NCBI RefSeq assembly: GCF_001552635.1
Contig: NZ_BCRO01000064.1
Location: forward strand, 20,492-84,491
DNA from: Actinomadura hibisca NBRC 15177
GTDB lineage: Bacteria; Actinomycetota; Actinomycetes; Streptosporangiales; Streptosporangiaceae
Reading direction: 5' to 3'
Length of the DNA: 64,000 nt
Position 1 is the first letter of the stretch. Every line of letters starts with the position of its first letter. Positions 1-8,483 of this stretch are shown piece after piece. The notes below the pieces were generated by a model, which was given only the letters and a program-made list of their open reading frames with translations, was not told where the DNA came from and did no database searches. Both the position numbers and the translations under genes were made by a program.

Positions 1-4
1 AGGC

Positions 5-265
5 GTGTCGCCGGAGCCGTCGTATACGTGGTCGGACGCAGGCGTGAGCGCGTCGCAGCCGCCGTCCGGGCCGTCGGACTCCGGGACCGGTGTATCGCCA
101 GAGTCGTCGTACACGTGGTCGGACGCGGGTGCGGGTACGCCGCAGCCGCCGTCCGGGCCGTCGGGTTCTGGGCCGGGGACGCACCCGGAGTCGTCGCACA
201 CCTGGCGGGAAGCAGGCTCAGGCGCGTCGTCGCAGCCGTCGTCCGGGCCAGCGGATACCTGGTCG
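5..265 (+). repeat. Three tandem 87-bp coding repeats
   Basis: Three imperfect 87-bp units (starting near 5, 92 and 179) encode a 29-residue motif with conserved TWSDAG and PPSGPS. The period is a multiple of three, so copy-number change would keep the frame. More copies may lie left of the window. Confidence 0.75.
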
Positions 266-1324
266 GACGTGGATGCGTCGTCGCAGCTGCCCTCTGAGGC
301 TTCGGAGACCCGGGCGGATGGGGTGCCGGAGTCTTCCTACGGCTGGCGGAGCGTGGAGTCGGGCGCACCGGCTGAGCAGCCGGATGCCGGGGCGTTCTCT
401 CCCTGGACGGAGGCGGAGCCTGGGCCCCTGGACGTCGGGGCCAGTGCGCTTTCGGAGACGCGGCCTGATTCGGCGGATGCGCCTGCCGCGTCCTGGGCGG
501 TCACTCCGCCCAGCGAGGTCCGGCCGCGCTTTGACGAGCCTGCTCAGGACGGGACGCCCCCTCCCGTCCGGCTGCCCCGGCACGGGCTCGCCATGGAGCC
601 GCCCCGGGACACCGACGGGCCCGTCCGGCAGAAGGCCCAGGTGGACGCCTTCATCGCCGAGTTCGTCGGCAGCGCCACGTGGCAGGCCACCCTCGCCGTC
701 CTCGAAGGGGCCTTCCCCGGGCTCGGCATGGCGGCCCTGTCGGGGCGCACCGGCGACGTCTGGCAGGCCATCGGCGGGCTCGACCGCGCCGGGGCCCAGA
801 AGCTCGGGCTGCCCGTCTGGGCCGACCCGGCGGGCATGGTCTTCGACCTCAGCGCCCACCGCGGCCTCGGCGTCCCGCCCCGGGCCGCGCGGCCGCGCGC
901 CACGCGGCCCTACGCGGGCGCGTTCGTCATCGACACCCTCGACCCGCTGCGCTACCACCGGGCGCGCGGCGGCCCGCAGGGCCCGGGGGAGACGCCGCGC
1001 GAGGTCCGCGCGCCGGAGGAGGACGACACCGGCGTCGTGATCGTCGCCGACCTCACCGCCGCCGGGGGCCGCGTGCTGGACTCGGTCGCCCTGTGGCGCT
1101 TCGCGGGACGCGTCGTCACGCGGACGCTGCACGACCCGCTGCGCCCCGAGACCCGCGTGCGCGCCCGCCGCGCCCTGCGCGCGCTGCGCCGCGTCGTGCT
1201 CGTCGATCCGGGTCTCGGGCTCGGCCTGTGCCTCCAGATCGACGTCGCCCGCACGCCGCGCTGCCTGCTGGCGTTCGGCGTGGACCGGACGGAGGTGGCC
1301 GAGCCGCGCTTCGTGCGGCTCTAG
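5..1324 (+). CDS. Unrecognised protein with N-terminal Ser/Pro/Trp repeats (probably 5'-truncated)
   Basis: I do not recognise this protein. The reading frame is open to the left edge of the window, so the GTG used as start may be internal. The first ~90 residues are three copies of a 29-residue unit built around ESSYTWSDAG and QPPSGPS; degenerate Trp-containing copies follow to about residue 150. This low-complexity part is rich in Ser, Pro, Gly and acidic residues and is probably disordered. Residues ~195-439 look folded and GC-typical, with a segment of alternating Trp and hydrophobic positions (ATWQATLAVLEGAFPG), then an Arg-rich C-terminus. No signal peptide or membrane segment is visible in the part seen. 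The function is unknown. Confidence 0.6.
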   Translation: MSPEPSYTWSDAGVSASQPPSGPSDSGTGVSPESSYTWSDAGAGTPQPPSGPSGSGPGTHPESSHTWREAGSGASSQPSSGPADTWSDVDASSQLPSEASETRADGVPESSYGWRSVESGAPAEQPDAGAFSPWTEAEPGPLDVGASALSETRPDSADAPAASWAVTPPSEVRPRFDEPAQDGTPPPVRLPRHGLAMEPPRDTDGPVRQKAQVDAFIAEFVGSATWQATLAVLEGAFPGLGMAALSGRTGDVWQAIGGLDRAGAQKLGLPVWADPAGMVFDLSAHRGLGVPPRAARPRATRPYAGAFVIDTLDPLRYHRARGGPQGPGETPREVRAPEEDDTGVVIVADLTAAGGRVLDSVALWRFAGRVVTRTLHDPLRPETRVRARRALRALRRVVLVDPGLGLGLCLQIDVARTPRCLLAFGVDRTEVAEPRFVRL

Positions 1325-1495
1325 CCCGTGTTTCAAAGTCCCGGCCCAGCGGGCTCGCCTGGCGGCTCGCCCGCTGACCGTGCCTTGGCGAGTGCCACAT
1401 CGCTTCGCGATCTGGCCCGGCGGGACTCGCCTCCGGCATCGCCCCGCCGGGCCAGTTAGTCACTCGCGCGACGCCTGAGGTCTTTGAGACAGGCT
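1325..1495. repeat. Intergenic palindromic GC-rich element, copy 1
   Basis: The spacer between two convergent genes is filled with nested inverted repeats. Its ends resemble each other in inverted orientation (AGCCCGTGTTTCAAAG near 1323 against the complement of CTTTGAGACAGGCT near 1481). At 1398-1414 it contains CATCGCTTCGCGATCTG, which recurs exactly in the spacer at 43346-43362, with matching GCGAG bases upstream. The ATCGC-TTC-GCGAT core can fold as a hairpin. It may be a REP-like dispersed element that also ends transcription of both flanking genes. Confidence 0.45.
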
Positions 1496-1503
1496 TCAGC
1501 CCG

Positions 1504-2379
1504 TCAGTCGTCGGTGCGCAGCCAGGTCAGGTCGCACTGCACGTCCTCGGGCAGGTCGCGCAGCCGCGACGCCAGCTCCCACGGCTCGGCCGGCTCGTCG
1601 GAGTCGGGCAGCAGCCCGCACAGCAGCGTGTTCGGGGTGCGCACCACCGTGAACGGGCCCAGCCGCGCGATCCCGCCGCCGCGCAGGTGCGCCAGCTCCG
1701 TCAGCAGGGCCGCCAGAGCGGACGGGTCCTGCGGGTCGTACAGGCCGCGCACGTAGGCGAACAGCTCCTCTGACAGCGCGTCCGCGCGCCGCCCCGACAT
1801 CTGATAGGCGGTGCCCCAGTACCCGCCGTTGGCGGCCTGCGCGGTGCGCTGGTCGCGCACGCGGACGTGCAGGCCGTACTCGGCGGCGCACCGCTCGTAC
1901 GCGTCGGCGAGCAGCGCCTCGGCCTCGCCCTCCTCGCTGAGCAGCAGGCCCGGCACCACGCCCTCCTGCCGGGCGAGCCGGTCCAGCATCTCGTGCTGGA
2001 GTTCGGCGACGTCCTGCTCGGCGGCGTCCAGGGAACGCGCCAGGGCGCGCTGCGCGTCGCGGTCCAGTTCCAGGCCGGTGAACTCGCCCGACAGCGCGGC
2101 GAAGTCCTCCTCCAGGCGCTCCACCCGGTCGTCCAGTGCCCCGACGCGGTCGAGCAGGTCGTCGGGCGGCGCGGCGGGCCGCACCGCGGGCTGCGCGGGC
2201 TCGATGGCGGGGCCGGTGACCTCGGCCTGGAGCGACTCGTGGCGTTTGGTCAGGTCGGCGAGTTGGGCGCGCAGTTCGCGCAACTCCTCCTGCGCGCGGG
2301 GTAGACGTTTGTCGGAGGCCAGGTAGAGCTCACGTCCGGCGATCGCCAGACACAGCAGGACCAGCACGACGGTCGTCAA
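1504..2379 (-). CDS. Membrane-anchored coiled-coil protein of unknown function
   Basis: The 291-residue product starts at TTG, chosen because GGAGGAGCAACG sits immediately upstream and the product then begins with a clear hydrophobic anchor (residues ~3-16). A Leu/Glu/Arg-rich heptad region follows to about residue 150 and is predicted to be coiled coil. A compact C-terminal part (from ~residue 165) has alternating hydrophobic and charged residues and no motif I can assign. The anchor without a cleavage site suggests a single-pass membrane protein with a cytoplasmic coiled coil. It is transcribed in the same direction as the Spo0M-like gene ~110 bp upstream. The function is unknown. Confidence 0.65.
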   Translation of the reverse strand: MTTVVLVLLCLAIAGRELYLASDKRLPRAQEELRELRAQLADLTKRHESLQAEVTGPAIEPAQPAVRPAAPPDDLLDRVGALDDRVERLEEDFAALSGEFTGLELDRDAQRALARSLDAAEQDVAELQHEMLDRLARQEGVVPGLLLSEEGEAEALLADAYERCAAEYGLHVRVRDQRTAQAANGGYWGTAYQMSGRRADALSEELFAYVRGLYDPQDPSALAALLTELAHLRGGGIARLGPFTVVRTPNTLLCGLLPDSDEPAEPWELASRLRDLPEDVQCDLTWLRTDD

Positions 2380-2490
2380 CGTTGCTCCTCCGGGGGGCGG
2401 CTGCGCCTCCGACCCTAACCACCGGGGGGCGGATTGGCCGAGCGTGCCGCGGATCTCGTCCGAAAAGCCCCAAGGGTCGCAGCCGTGCGG

Positions 2491-4110
2491 TCAGCCGAAC
2501 AGACCGCCCAGCAACCCGCCCAGCGCCTCGGCGATACCGCCGGCCACCTCGCCCGCCACGTCCCCGGCGGCCTCGCCGAAGCCGTCGGCGGCCCACTGCC
2601 CGGCCTGCTCGCCGACGTAGCCGCGCACCTGGTCGCCCGCGAAGCCCATCGCGGCCTGCCCGACCTGGTTGACGACCTGGTCGCCGAACTGCGCCGCCGG
2701 GTAGCCCGCCACGTTCTGCGCGAACCCGGCCGCGTTGACGGCCGCGCCGCCGACCGCGCCGACCGCGTCGGCCGCGCCGTGGATGGCCATGCCGCCCGCG
2801 ATGCCCGCCGCGGCAGCGCCACCGACGATGCCCGCCGCAGCGGCGGCCCCGCCCCAGCCGGGACCGTGGTGGCCGCCCGGGTGATGGTGCACGTTGTAAC
2901 CGGGCGGCGGCGCGTGGTGCTGCCCGTGGCCCGGAGGCGGCGGATAGGACGGCGCGCCATGGCTCGGCGGCGGGTAGGCCGGTGCCCCGTGGCTCGGCGG
3001 CGGCGGGTAGCTCGGCGCCTGGTGGCTCGGTGGCGGCGGGTAGGACGGGGGCGGCGGGGCCGCGTGCCCGTACGGCGTCGGGACGCCCGGCGGCGGCACG
3101 GTGCCCTGGCCGGGCATCGGCGCCTGCTGGCCCGGGGCGGGCGCGGGCGGCGGGAACTGGCCGCCGCCGTAGGCCGCCGGGGCCATCGGGGTGTTGTGCT
3201 GTCCGGGCGGCGGCGGGTACGCGCCGTGGCCGGGCGGAGGCTGCGGGGTCTGCGACCCGGGCGGCGGCAGCGGCGCGCCGCCGGGCGGGGGAAGGGGAGC
3301 GCCGCCCGGTGGGGGCAGCGGCGAGCCGCCCGACGCGTAGGGCGAGCCGCCGCGCGGCAGCAGCGCGGCCGCCTCCAGCCAGTGGCCGATCTTGGCGGTC
3401 CAGTCGGTCTCGGCGGTCTCGGGGTGGCCGACCTGGAAGGCGCCGAACGACGGGTCGTCGTCGGCGCGGTCCTCGGCGCGCAGCTTGAACGCCATCGTGC
3501 GCGGCGTGGCCGCGAACGTCAGCCCCACCCGGTCCAGCCGCCCCTGGAACTGGGGCGGCGGCTTCAGGTGGATCTCCTGGTGGAACGGCAGCTGCTGCGG
3601 GATGCCGCGCAGCTTGGAGCGCTGGAACGTCACGTTCTGGATCTTGAAGCCGAGGCGCGCGATGGCCGCCAGCACCCACTGCTGCGACTGGAGCGGCTCC
3701 ACCGAGATGGGGTCGATGTCGCCCGGGTCGGGCGAGCCCATCACGTCGACCTCGGTGCACAGCCCGATGGTGAAGCCGGGCAGCTCGCGCCCCAGCACGG
3801 TGGTGAACGGCAGCTCGTACGGCAGCGGGATCGAGAACGGCAGCTCGCGCCGCTGCCCCGCCTCCAGCCGGAACGCCCGCGTCAGCGCGCCCCGGTAGAC
3901 CTCCGGCCCGGCGGTCTCGGGGCCGCCGCGCGCGTCGCGCATCCGCGGCATCAGCGCCAGCGTGACGTGCCGGATCTCGGCGGCCTGCGCGCCGCCCCGC
4001 AGGTGGACCTTCCCGGCGACGACGCCGCCCGGCCGACAGTGCGGCTCCGAGAGGATCGTCTCGACGGTGGGGCCGCCCCCGTATCCGCCCGCCATCTGCC
4101 CGTAGGACAC
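2491..4110 (-). CDS. Spo0M-family (sporulation-control) protein with Pro-rich and Gly/Ala-rich tail
   Basis: The N-terminal ~250 residues match the Spo0M/SpoOM arrestin-like fold. They contain VETILSEP, GGVVAGKVHLRGG, repeated strands with ELPFSIPLPYELPFT, and EVDVMGSPDPGDIDPI. Family members affect sporulation control in Bacillus and are widespread in actinomycetes with no settled biochemistry. Residues ~270-440 are an extended PPPG/PPPSHGAP linker with 8-residue GGAPLPPP repeats. The last ~120 residues are Gly/Ala-rich with amphipathic character and end in GGLLGGLFG. The GTG start is chosen for the GAGAGGGG ribosome site 8 nt upstream; ATG at 4095 is the alternative. The long tail is unusual compared with the ~250-residue Bacillus protein and could mediate assembly or surface association (inference). 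Confidence 0.8.
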   Translation of the reverse strand: MSYGQMAGGYGGGPTVETILSEPHCRPGGVVAGKVHLRGGAQAAEIRHVTLALMPRMRDARGGPETAGPEVYRGALTRAFRLEAGQRRELPFSIPLPYELPFTTVLGRELPGFTIGLCTEVDVMGSPDPGDIDPISVEPLQSQQWVLAAIARLGFKIQNVTFQRSKLRGIPQQLPFHQEIHLKPPPQFQGRLDRVGLTFAATPRTMAFKLRAEDRADDDPSFGAFQVGHPETAETDWTAKIGHWLEAAALLPRGGSPYASGGSPLPPPGGAPLPPPGGAPLPPPGSQTPQPPPGHGAYPPPPGQHNTPMAPAAYGGGQFPPPAPAPGQQAPMPGQGTVPPPGVPTPYGHAAPPPPSYPPPPSHQAPSYPPPPSHGAPAYPPPSHGAPSYPPPPGHGQHHAPPPGYNVHHHPGGHHGPGWGGAAAAAGIVGGAAAAGIAGGMAIHGAADAVGAVGGAAVNAAGFAQNVAGYPAAQFGDQVVNQVGQAAMGFAGDQVRGYVGEQAGQWAADGFGEAAGDVAGEVAGGIAEALGGLLGGLFG

Positions 4111-4236
4111 CGGCCGTACCCCTCTCGCCCGGACGGGGCCGTTCCCCGCTCGCAAGTCAGACGGACACCACCATGCCACGGTTCGCCCGACACGGGACAT
4201 CCGGCGTGAAAAACCCCTCGGCGGGGGAGCGGCCGC

Positions 4237-4274
4237 GCCGCCGTGACCGGGGGACGACCCCCGGTCACGGCGGC
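4237..4274 (-). terminator. Perfect 17-bp hairpin after the M16 peptidase operon
   Basis: A 17-bp perfect inverted repeat (GCCGCCGTGACCGGGGG and its complement) with a 4-nt ACGA loop lies 15 nt past the stop of the M16 operon. There is no clear U-tract on the minus side, which is common for terminators in very high-GC actinomycetes. Confidence 0.7.
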
Positions 4275-4289
4275 GAGGTCACGCAGGTG

Positions 4290-5663
4290 TCACTCGGCGG
4301 GCACGACCACGACGGGCGCGTACCCCAGCTTCTCCAGCGGCTCGCGGATCTGCGCGGCGTCGCCGACCGCGATGACCGTCAGGGCCTCGGGGTCGACGTG
4401 CTCGCGGTAGGCGCGGGTGACGCTCTCGGGCGTCGCCGCGCGGACGGCCGCCAGGTAGCGGCGCGTGTAGTCGGCGCCGAGACCGGTGGCGGCGGTGTCG
4501 GCCAGCTCGGCCGCGACCGAGCGCGCCGTCTCGTACTCGGCCGGGGCGCGGTCGGCCAGCGCCCGCACCGACGAGCCGCACTCGTCGTCGCTGATCGGGC
4601 GGACCAGCACGCTGCGCAGCTCGGTCAGCGCGTCGGCCACCGCGTCGCCGGTGACCTCGGTGTGCACCGAGCCCTGGGTGATGAACAGCCCGCAGTGCCG
4701 CATCCGCAGCAGCCCGGCCCGCACCCCGTAGGTGTAGCCCTTCTCCTCGCGCAGCACCGCGTTCAGCCGCGAGGTGAGGCCGCCGCCCAGCACGTGCGAC
4801 ACCACGGTCAGCAGCGGCCAGTCCGGGTGCGACCGGTCCGGCACGCCGTGCCCGAGGCTGAGGTAGGTCTGCACCGAGCCGGGCCGGTCCACCACGACGA
4901 TGCGCGGCCCGGCGGTCGGCGGGACGGTGTCGGGCGCGCGCAGCGCCTCGCCGTCGCCGGTCCAGCCGGCGAGCGCGGCGGTGAGGGCCGCGTCGGCGTC
5001 GGTGCCGGTGAGGTCGCCCGCCACCACGGCGGTCGCCTCGGCGGGCACCGCCGAGCGGAAGAACGCCCGCACGTCGGCCCCGCTGATCGCCTCGATCGAC
5101 TCGCGGGTGCCGCCGGTGGGGCGGTGCGCGCGCGCCTGCTCGGGGAACATCGTGGCGCGCAGCTCGCGCATCGCGCGGGTGCCCGGGTCGGCGTCCTCCT
5201 GCGCGATCTCCTCCAGGCGCTCGCGGACCAGCCGCGTGACGTCGGAGTCGGCGAGCGCCGCGTCGCGCAGCACGGTGGCGAACAGCTCCAGCGCCGGGCC
5301 GAGCCGGGTGACCGGCACGTCCAGCGCGATGCGCAGCGCGGTCAGGTCGGCCGAGGCGTACAGGCTCGCGCCGATCCGCTCGAACGCGGCGGTCAGCGCG
5401 GTGCCGCCGCCGGGCTCGGTGCCCTCCAGCAGCGCCCGCGCCGCCAGCGTGGCGACGCCCTCGCGCCCCACCGGCTCGCGGCCCGCGCCCGCGTTCAGCA
5501 CCAGCCGCACCGACGCCAGGCGGCGTCCGGGCAGGTCGCAGCGGAGCGTCGCCGGGCCGCCGGGAACCCGGCCGGGCTCGCCGGTCGGGAACGCCCAGGC
5601 CGGGACCGGACCCGGGACGGGCCGCGGCTGCAACGTCAGGGCCTGGCCGGTCGGCTCGGTCAC
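4290..5663 (-). CDS. M16-family peptidase-like subunit, non-catalytic partner
   Basis: This 457-residue M16 (pitrilysin/insulinase) family protein lacks the HxxEH zinc motif; the aligned segment reads GVATLAARALLEG. It keeps the substrate-contacting part of the second domain, GGGLTSRLNAVLREEKGYTYGV. In bacterial M16B heterodimers one subunit carries zinc and the other supplies this Arg/Tyr pair, and the gene pair here fits that arrangement. The GTG start follows GGAGGTGCTTC and overlaps the upstream gene's stop by four bases (GTGA), so translation is probably coupled and the subunits made in equal amounts. No signal peptide is present, so it is probably cytoplasmic. A 17-bp hairpin lies just downstream. 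Confidence 0.88.
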   Translation of the reverse strand: MTEPTGQALTLQPRPVPGPVPAWAFPTGEPGRVPGGPATLRCDLPGRRLASVRLVLNAGAGREPVGREGVATLAARALLEGTEPGGGTALTAAFERIGASLYASADLTALRIALDVPVTRLGPALELFATVLRDAALADSDVTRLVRERLEEIAQEDADPGTRAMRELRATMFPEQARAHRPTGGTRESIEAISGADVRAFFRSAVPAEATAVVAGDLTGTDADAALTAALAGWTGDGEALRAPDTVPPTAGPRIVVVDRPGSVQTYLSLGHGVPDRSHPDWPLLTVVSHVLGGGLTSRLNAVLREEKGYTYGVRAGLLRMRHCGLFITQGSVHTEVTGDAVADALTELRSVLVRPISDDECGSSVRALADRAPAEYETARSVAAELADTAATGLGADYTRRYLAAVRAATPESVTRAYREHVDPEALTVIAVGDAAQIREPLEKLGYAPVVVVPAE

Positions 5664-6916
5664 GAAGCACCTCCGTAGGTCAGCGCGGTCCGGGCGCCCG
5701 GCTTGATCCAGTGGCGCGCCATGTCCTTGATCTGGTCGCCGGTGACGGCGGCGGCGCGGCCCGGCGCGGTGAACACCCGGGCCGGGTCGCCGAACTGGGT
5801 GGCGTTCTGGGACAGGCCGTTGGCGAGGCCGGTGACGGTCTCGGTCTGCTCCAGGAAGCTGCGCTCGGCCTGCGCGGTGGCGCGCGCGGTCTCGTCGGCG
5901 TCGGGGCCGTCCTCGGCGAAGCGGGCGATCTCCTCGTCCAGCACCGCCGCGATCTTCTCGGCGTCCGGGCCGATCGCGTCCACGATCGCCAGCGACGGGC
6001 CGCCGGCCAGCCGCGTCACGCCCGCCCAGACCTCGGTGGCGATCTGGTCGCGGCGCACCATGCGGTCGTACAGGCGCGAGCCGGAGCCGCCGCCCAGGAT
6101 CTCCACCGCCAGCTCGGCGGCCTCGATGTCGGCGCCGCCGTCGGTGGGCAGCGGGAACATCGCGAAGTAGGCGGGGGAGGGCACGTCCTCGGCCACCTTC
6201 TCCACCCGCACCTCCGTCAGCGGTCCGAGGTCGCCGGGGCGCGCGGGCGGCGGGGTGGGGCCGACGGGCAGGCCGCCGAAGTAGCGCTCGACGGCGGCGA
6301 TGGTCGCCTCCGGGTCGACGTCGCCGACGATCGACAACACCGCGTTGCCCGGCGCGTACCAGGTGCGGAAGAAGTCGGCGCAGTCCTCCAGCGTGGTGGC
6401 GTCCAGGTCCTCCATCGAGCCGATGGGGGTGTGCGCGTAGGGGTGCCCCGGCGGGAACGTCAGGCGGCACAGCCGCTCGAACGCGGTGCCGTAGGGCTGG
6501 TTGTCGTAGCGCTGGCGGCGCTCGTTCTTCACCACGTCGCGCTGGTTGTCCAGGTTGGCCTGGGTGAGCGCGGCGGGCAGGGCGCCCATGCGGTCGGCCT
6601 CCAGCCAGAGCGCGAGCTCCAGATGGCTGACCGGCAGGGTCTCGTAGTAGTTGGTGCGTTCAAAAGAGGTGCTGGCGTTGAAGGTGGCGCCGGCGCTCTC
6701 CAGGAGGGCGGCGTGCTCGCCCTCGGCGACGTTGCCCGAGCCCTGGAACATCAGGTGCTCGAACAGGTGGGCCAGCCCGGTGCGGCCGGCGACCTCGTGC
6801 CGCGAGCCCACGCCGTACCAGATGTTGACGGCGGCCAGCGGTACGACGTGGTCCTCGCAGACCACCACGCGCAGCCCATTGCCGAGCGTGTGCTCATGCA
6901 GCGGCTGTTCTGCCAC
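5660..6916 (-). CDS. M16-family zinc metallopeptidase, catalytic subunit
   Basis: This 418-residue protein is a complete M16B peptidase. The inverted zinc motif HLFEH lies at residues 50-54, with His50, Glu53 and His54. The distal ligand is Glu132, in KNERRQR. The family degrades small peptides inside a closed clamshell made of two ~45 kDa halves. The overlapping downstream gene encodes the half that lacks zinc ligands, so the two probably form a heterodimer. The GTG start has GGGAG 7 nt upstream. There is no signal peptide, so it acts in the cytoplasm. The physiological substrate cannot be read from sequence. Confidence 0.92.
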   Translation of the reverse strand: MAEQPLHEHTLGNGLRVVVCEDHVVPLAAVNIWYGVGSRHEVAGRTGLAHLFEHLMFQGSGNVAEGEHAALLESAGATFNASTSFERTNYYETLPVSHLELALWLEADRMGALPAALTQANLDNQRDVVKNERRQRYDNQPYGTAFERLCRLTFPPGHPYAHTPIGSMEDLDATTLEDCADFFRTWYAPGNAVLSIVGDVDPEATIAAVERYFGGLPVGPTPPPARPGDLGPLTEVRVEKVAEDVPSPAYFAMFPLPTDGGADIEAAELAVEILGGGSGSRLYDRMVRRDQIATEVWAGVTRLAGGPSLAIVDAIGPDAEKIAAVLDEEIARFAEDGPDADETARATAQAERSFLEQTETVTGLANGLSQNATQFGDPARVFTAPGRAAAVTGDQIKDMARHWIKPGARTALTYGGAS

Positions 6917-7078
6917 GGAGCGCTCCCGTCCGGTCGGTGGATCGGTTGACGGACAGCCCCGCGCGCCTTGGCGAAAAGCCCATGCGGCGGGCTTGATCTG
7001 TTCCTCAACCGTACCGTTACCGGCCGGTCCTCCAGCCCGGCTGCGCCGGGCCGGCGGGGACTACGGGAGCGGCGGGCG

Positions 7079-7441
7079 CTAGGACGCCGGCTGGGAGGCG
7101 GCCCGGTGCGCGGCCTGGGCGTCGGCCAGCGAGTCGTGCAGGACGAAGATCTTGGTGAGCTGGGTGACGTGGAAGACCCGGCGGACCCGGTCGTTGACCC
7201 CCATGAACGACATGGAGCCGTCGCGGGCGCGCAGCCGGTGGTAGATGCCGACCAGCACGCCGAGGCCGGTGGAGTCCAGGAAGGTGACCTCGCTGAGGTC
7301 CACCACCAGGTGCACGCCGCCGTTGTCGATGATGTCCAGCAGCAGTTCGCGCAGCCGGGGACTGGTGAAGACGTCGATCTCCCCGCTGATCGTGACGACC
7401 GTGAGATCTTGCTCGGTCCGGTGCTCGACGGAGAATTCCAC
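7079..7441 (-). CDS. STAS-domain anti-sigma factor antagonist
   Basis: At 120 residues this is a single STAS domain, the usual length for SpoIIAA/RsbV-type proteins. The conserved phosphorylation loop reads TFLDSTGLG, with Ser57 the likely site. In this family the unphosphorylated protein binds an anti-sigma kinase and frees its sigma factor; phosphorylation reverses that. The GTG start has GGGAG five bases upstream. A histidine-kinase-like ATPase of the anti-sigma class is encoded ~200 bp upstream on the same strand and is a candidate partner (inference). The promoter region carries a match to the actinomycete SigB consensus, which would make expression depend on the sigma factor it controls. 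Confidence 0.9.
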   Translation of the reverse strand: MEFSVEHRTEQDLTVVTISGEIDVFTSPRLRELLLDIIDNGGVHLVVDLSEVTFLDSTGLGVLVGIYHRLRARDGSMSFMGVNDRVRRVFHVTQLTKIFVLHDSLADAQAAHRAASQPAS

Positions 7442-7479
7442 AGGTGCTCCCAGTCCGCTGCTCGTGGTGGAAGTGCCGT

Positions 7480-7504
7480 ATACCCCGCGGAGAGGGGGTT
7501 ATAC
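7480..7504 (-). promoter_or_regulatory. Candidate SigB-type promoter of the STAS gene
   Basis: On the minus strand GTAT is followed after 15 nt by GGGTAT, fitting the Streptomyces SigB-family consensus GNNT-N14-16-GGGTAY. The same bases form an imperfect dyad (CGTATACCCC facing GGGGTTATACG). The GTG start lies ~39 nt downstream. The match is by eye. Confidence 0.4.
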
Positions 7505-7638
7505 GCATTGGTCCCATTTAGTTGTGCCTGGTGGGGCGGCCGGGACGGACAACGCCCTACGCGGCGGCCGGGACGGGAATCCCGGTGAGCCGGGCAAAGC
7601 GGGCAGGGCGTTCGGGGTCGTCCGGGCGGTGAAAGGCG

Positions 7639-8253
7639 TCAGGCCGGGGCGCGGAAGAGCGCCCAGACGATCTTGCCGTAGGGCAGCGCGCGCCAGCCCC
7701 AGCGGACGCTGAAGGAGTCCACCAGGTGCAGCCCGCGGCCGGTCTCGGCGATGTAGTCCGGCTCCTTGCGGCGCGGCGCGGCGGGGCTGGTGTCCATGAT
7801 CCCGCACAACAACCAGCGCGACTCGTGGACCATGCGCAGCCGGATCGCGGCGGGGGCCGACGACAGCGGGTCGGCGGCGTAGGTGTGGCCCGCGTAGTCG
7901 TCCAGCCGGCGGCAGGGGGAGGAGGAGCTGTGCCGCAGCGCGTTGGTGACCAGCTCGGAGACCACCAGGCCGACATCGTCCACCAGGCCCGCCAGCCCCC
8001 AGTCGGCCAGCCGCGACAGCGCGAAGTGCCGCGCCTCGGTGACCGACTCGGGGTCGGGGTGGACGTCGAAGGAGACCGTGGGGCCGGTCAGGTCCGCCAG
8101 CGAGCGCAGCGCGCCGTCCAGCCGCGCCGGCAGGCCGGAGGATTCGGGTACGGGGGTCGAGTGCACGCTCAGGTCCTGTGCCTCCGCCGGAGCCGGGGCG
8201 CTCCATCGCGTGGTGCTCCACCGCGTGTCGTCGTACGCGTGGCGTGACGTCAT
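7639..8253 (-). CDS. ATP-binding anti-sigma regulatory factor-like protein (GHKL ATPase)
   Basis: This 204-residue protein has the single-domain GHKL/HATPase_c fold of actinomycete anti-sigma-like ATPases. The N box is VVSELVTNALRHS, and a late glycine motif GRGLHLVDSF forms part of the ATP lid. A ~40-residue variable leader precedes it. Such proteins are related to SpoIIAB/RsbW, but many actinomycete members have no proven sigma target. The gene is divergent from the HTH/DUF397 pair, an arrangement that recurs at 61.7-63.7 kb in this window and resembles the abaA/whiJ-type regulatory clusters of Streptomyces. A STAS protein encoded ~200 bp downstream could be its antagonist. Confidence 0.85.
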   Translation of the reverse strand: MTSRHAYDDTRWSTTRWSAPAPAEAQDLSVHSTPVPESSGLPARLDGALRSLADLTGPTVSFDVHPDPESVTEARHFALSRLADWGLAGLVDDVGLVVSELVTNALRHSSSSPCRRLDDYAGHTYAADPLSSAPAAIRLRMVHESRWLLCGIMDTSPAAPRRKEPDYIAETGRGLHLVDSFSVRWGWRALPYGKIVWALFRAPA

Positions 8254-8347
8254 TCCCGCGACCCCGCAGAGTGATCTCGTTGTGCAGCCATGGCTCGGAA
8301 GTCTCGTGCGTTATCCTGCGCATCGTAGCGTGCGAATGCAAGGCCCA

Positions 8348-8359
8348 ATGCACGTGCAT
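8348..8359. promoter_or_regulatory. 12-bp perfect palindrome in the ATPase/HTH divergent spacer
   Basis: ATGCACGTGCAT is a perfect palindrome in the 230-bp spacer between divergent regulator genes. It is a candidate binding site for the HTH protein encoded to its right; no binding evidence exists in the sequence itself. Confidence 0.35.
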
Positions 8360-8483
8360 CCAGTTTTCCACAGATGAGCAGAGCCCACGGACGGCGGTGG
8401 CGGATGATCGGAGGTGGCGGCGGGACACCCAGGGGCGGTGGCACACTAAGGTCGCTGTCCGCCAGGAAGCCGGGAGGTTGGGC

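Noticed and set aside
2434..4209. Long plus-strand frame opposite the Spo0M-like gene
   Set aside because: Arg-rich low-complexity product with no ribosome site; it is the shadow of a gene with clear family motifs.
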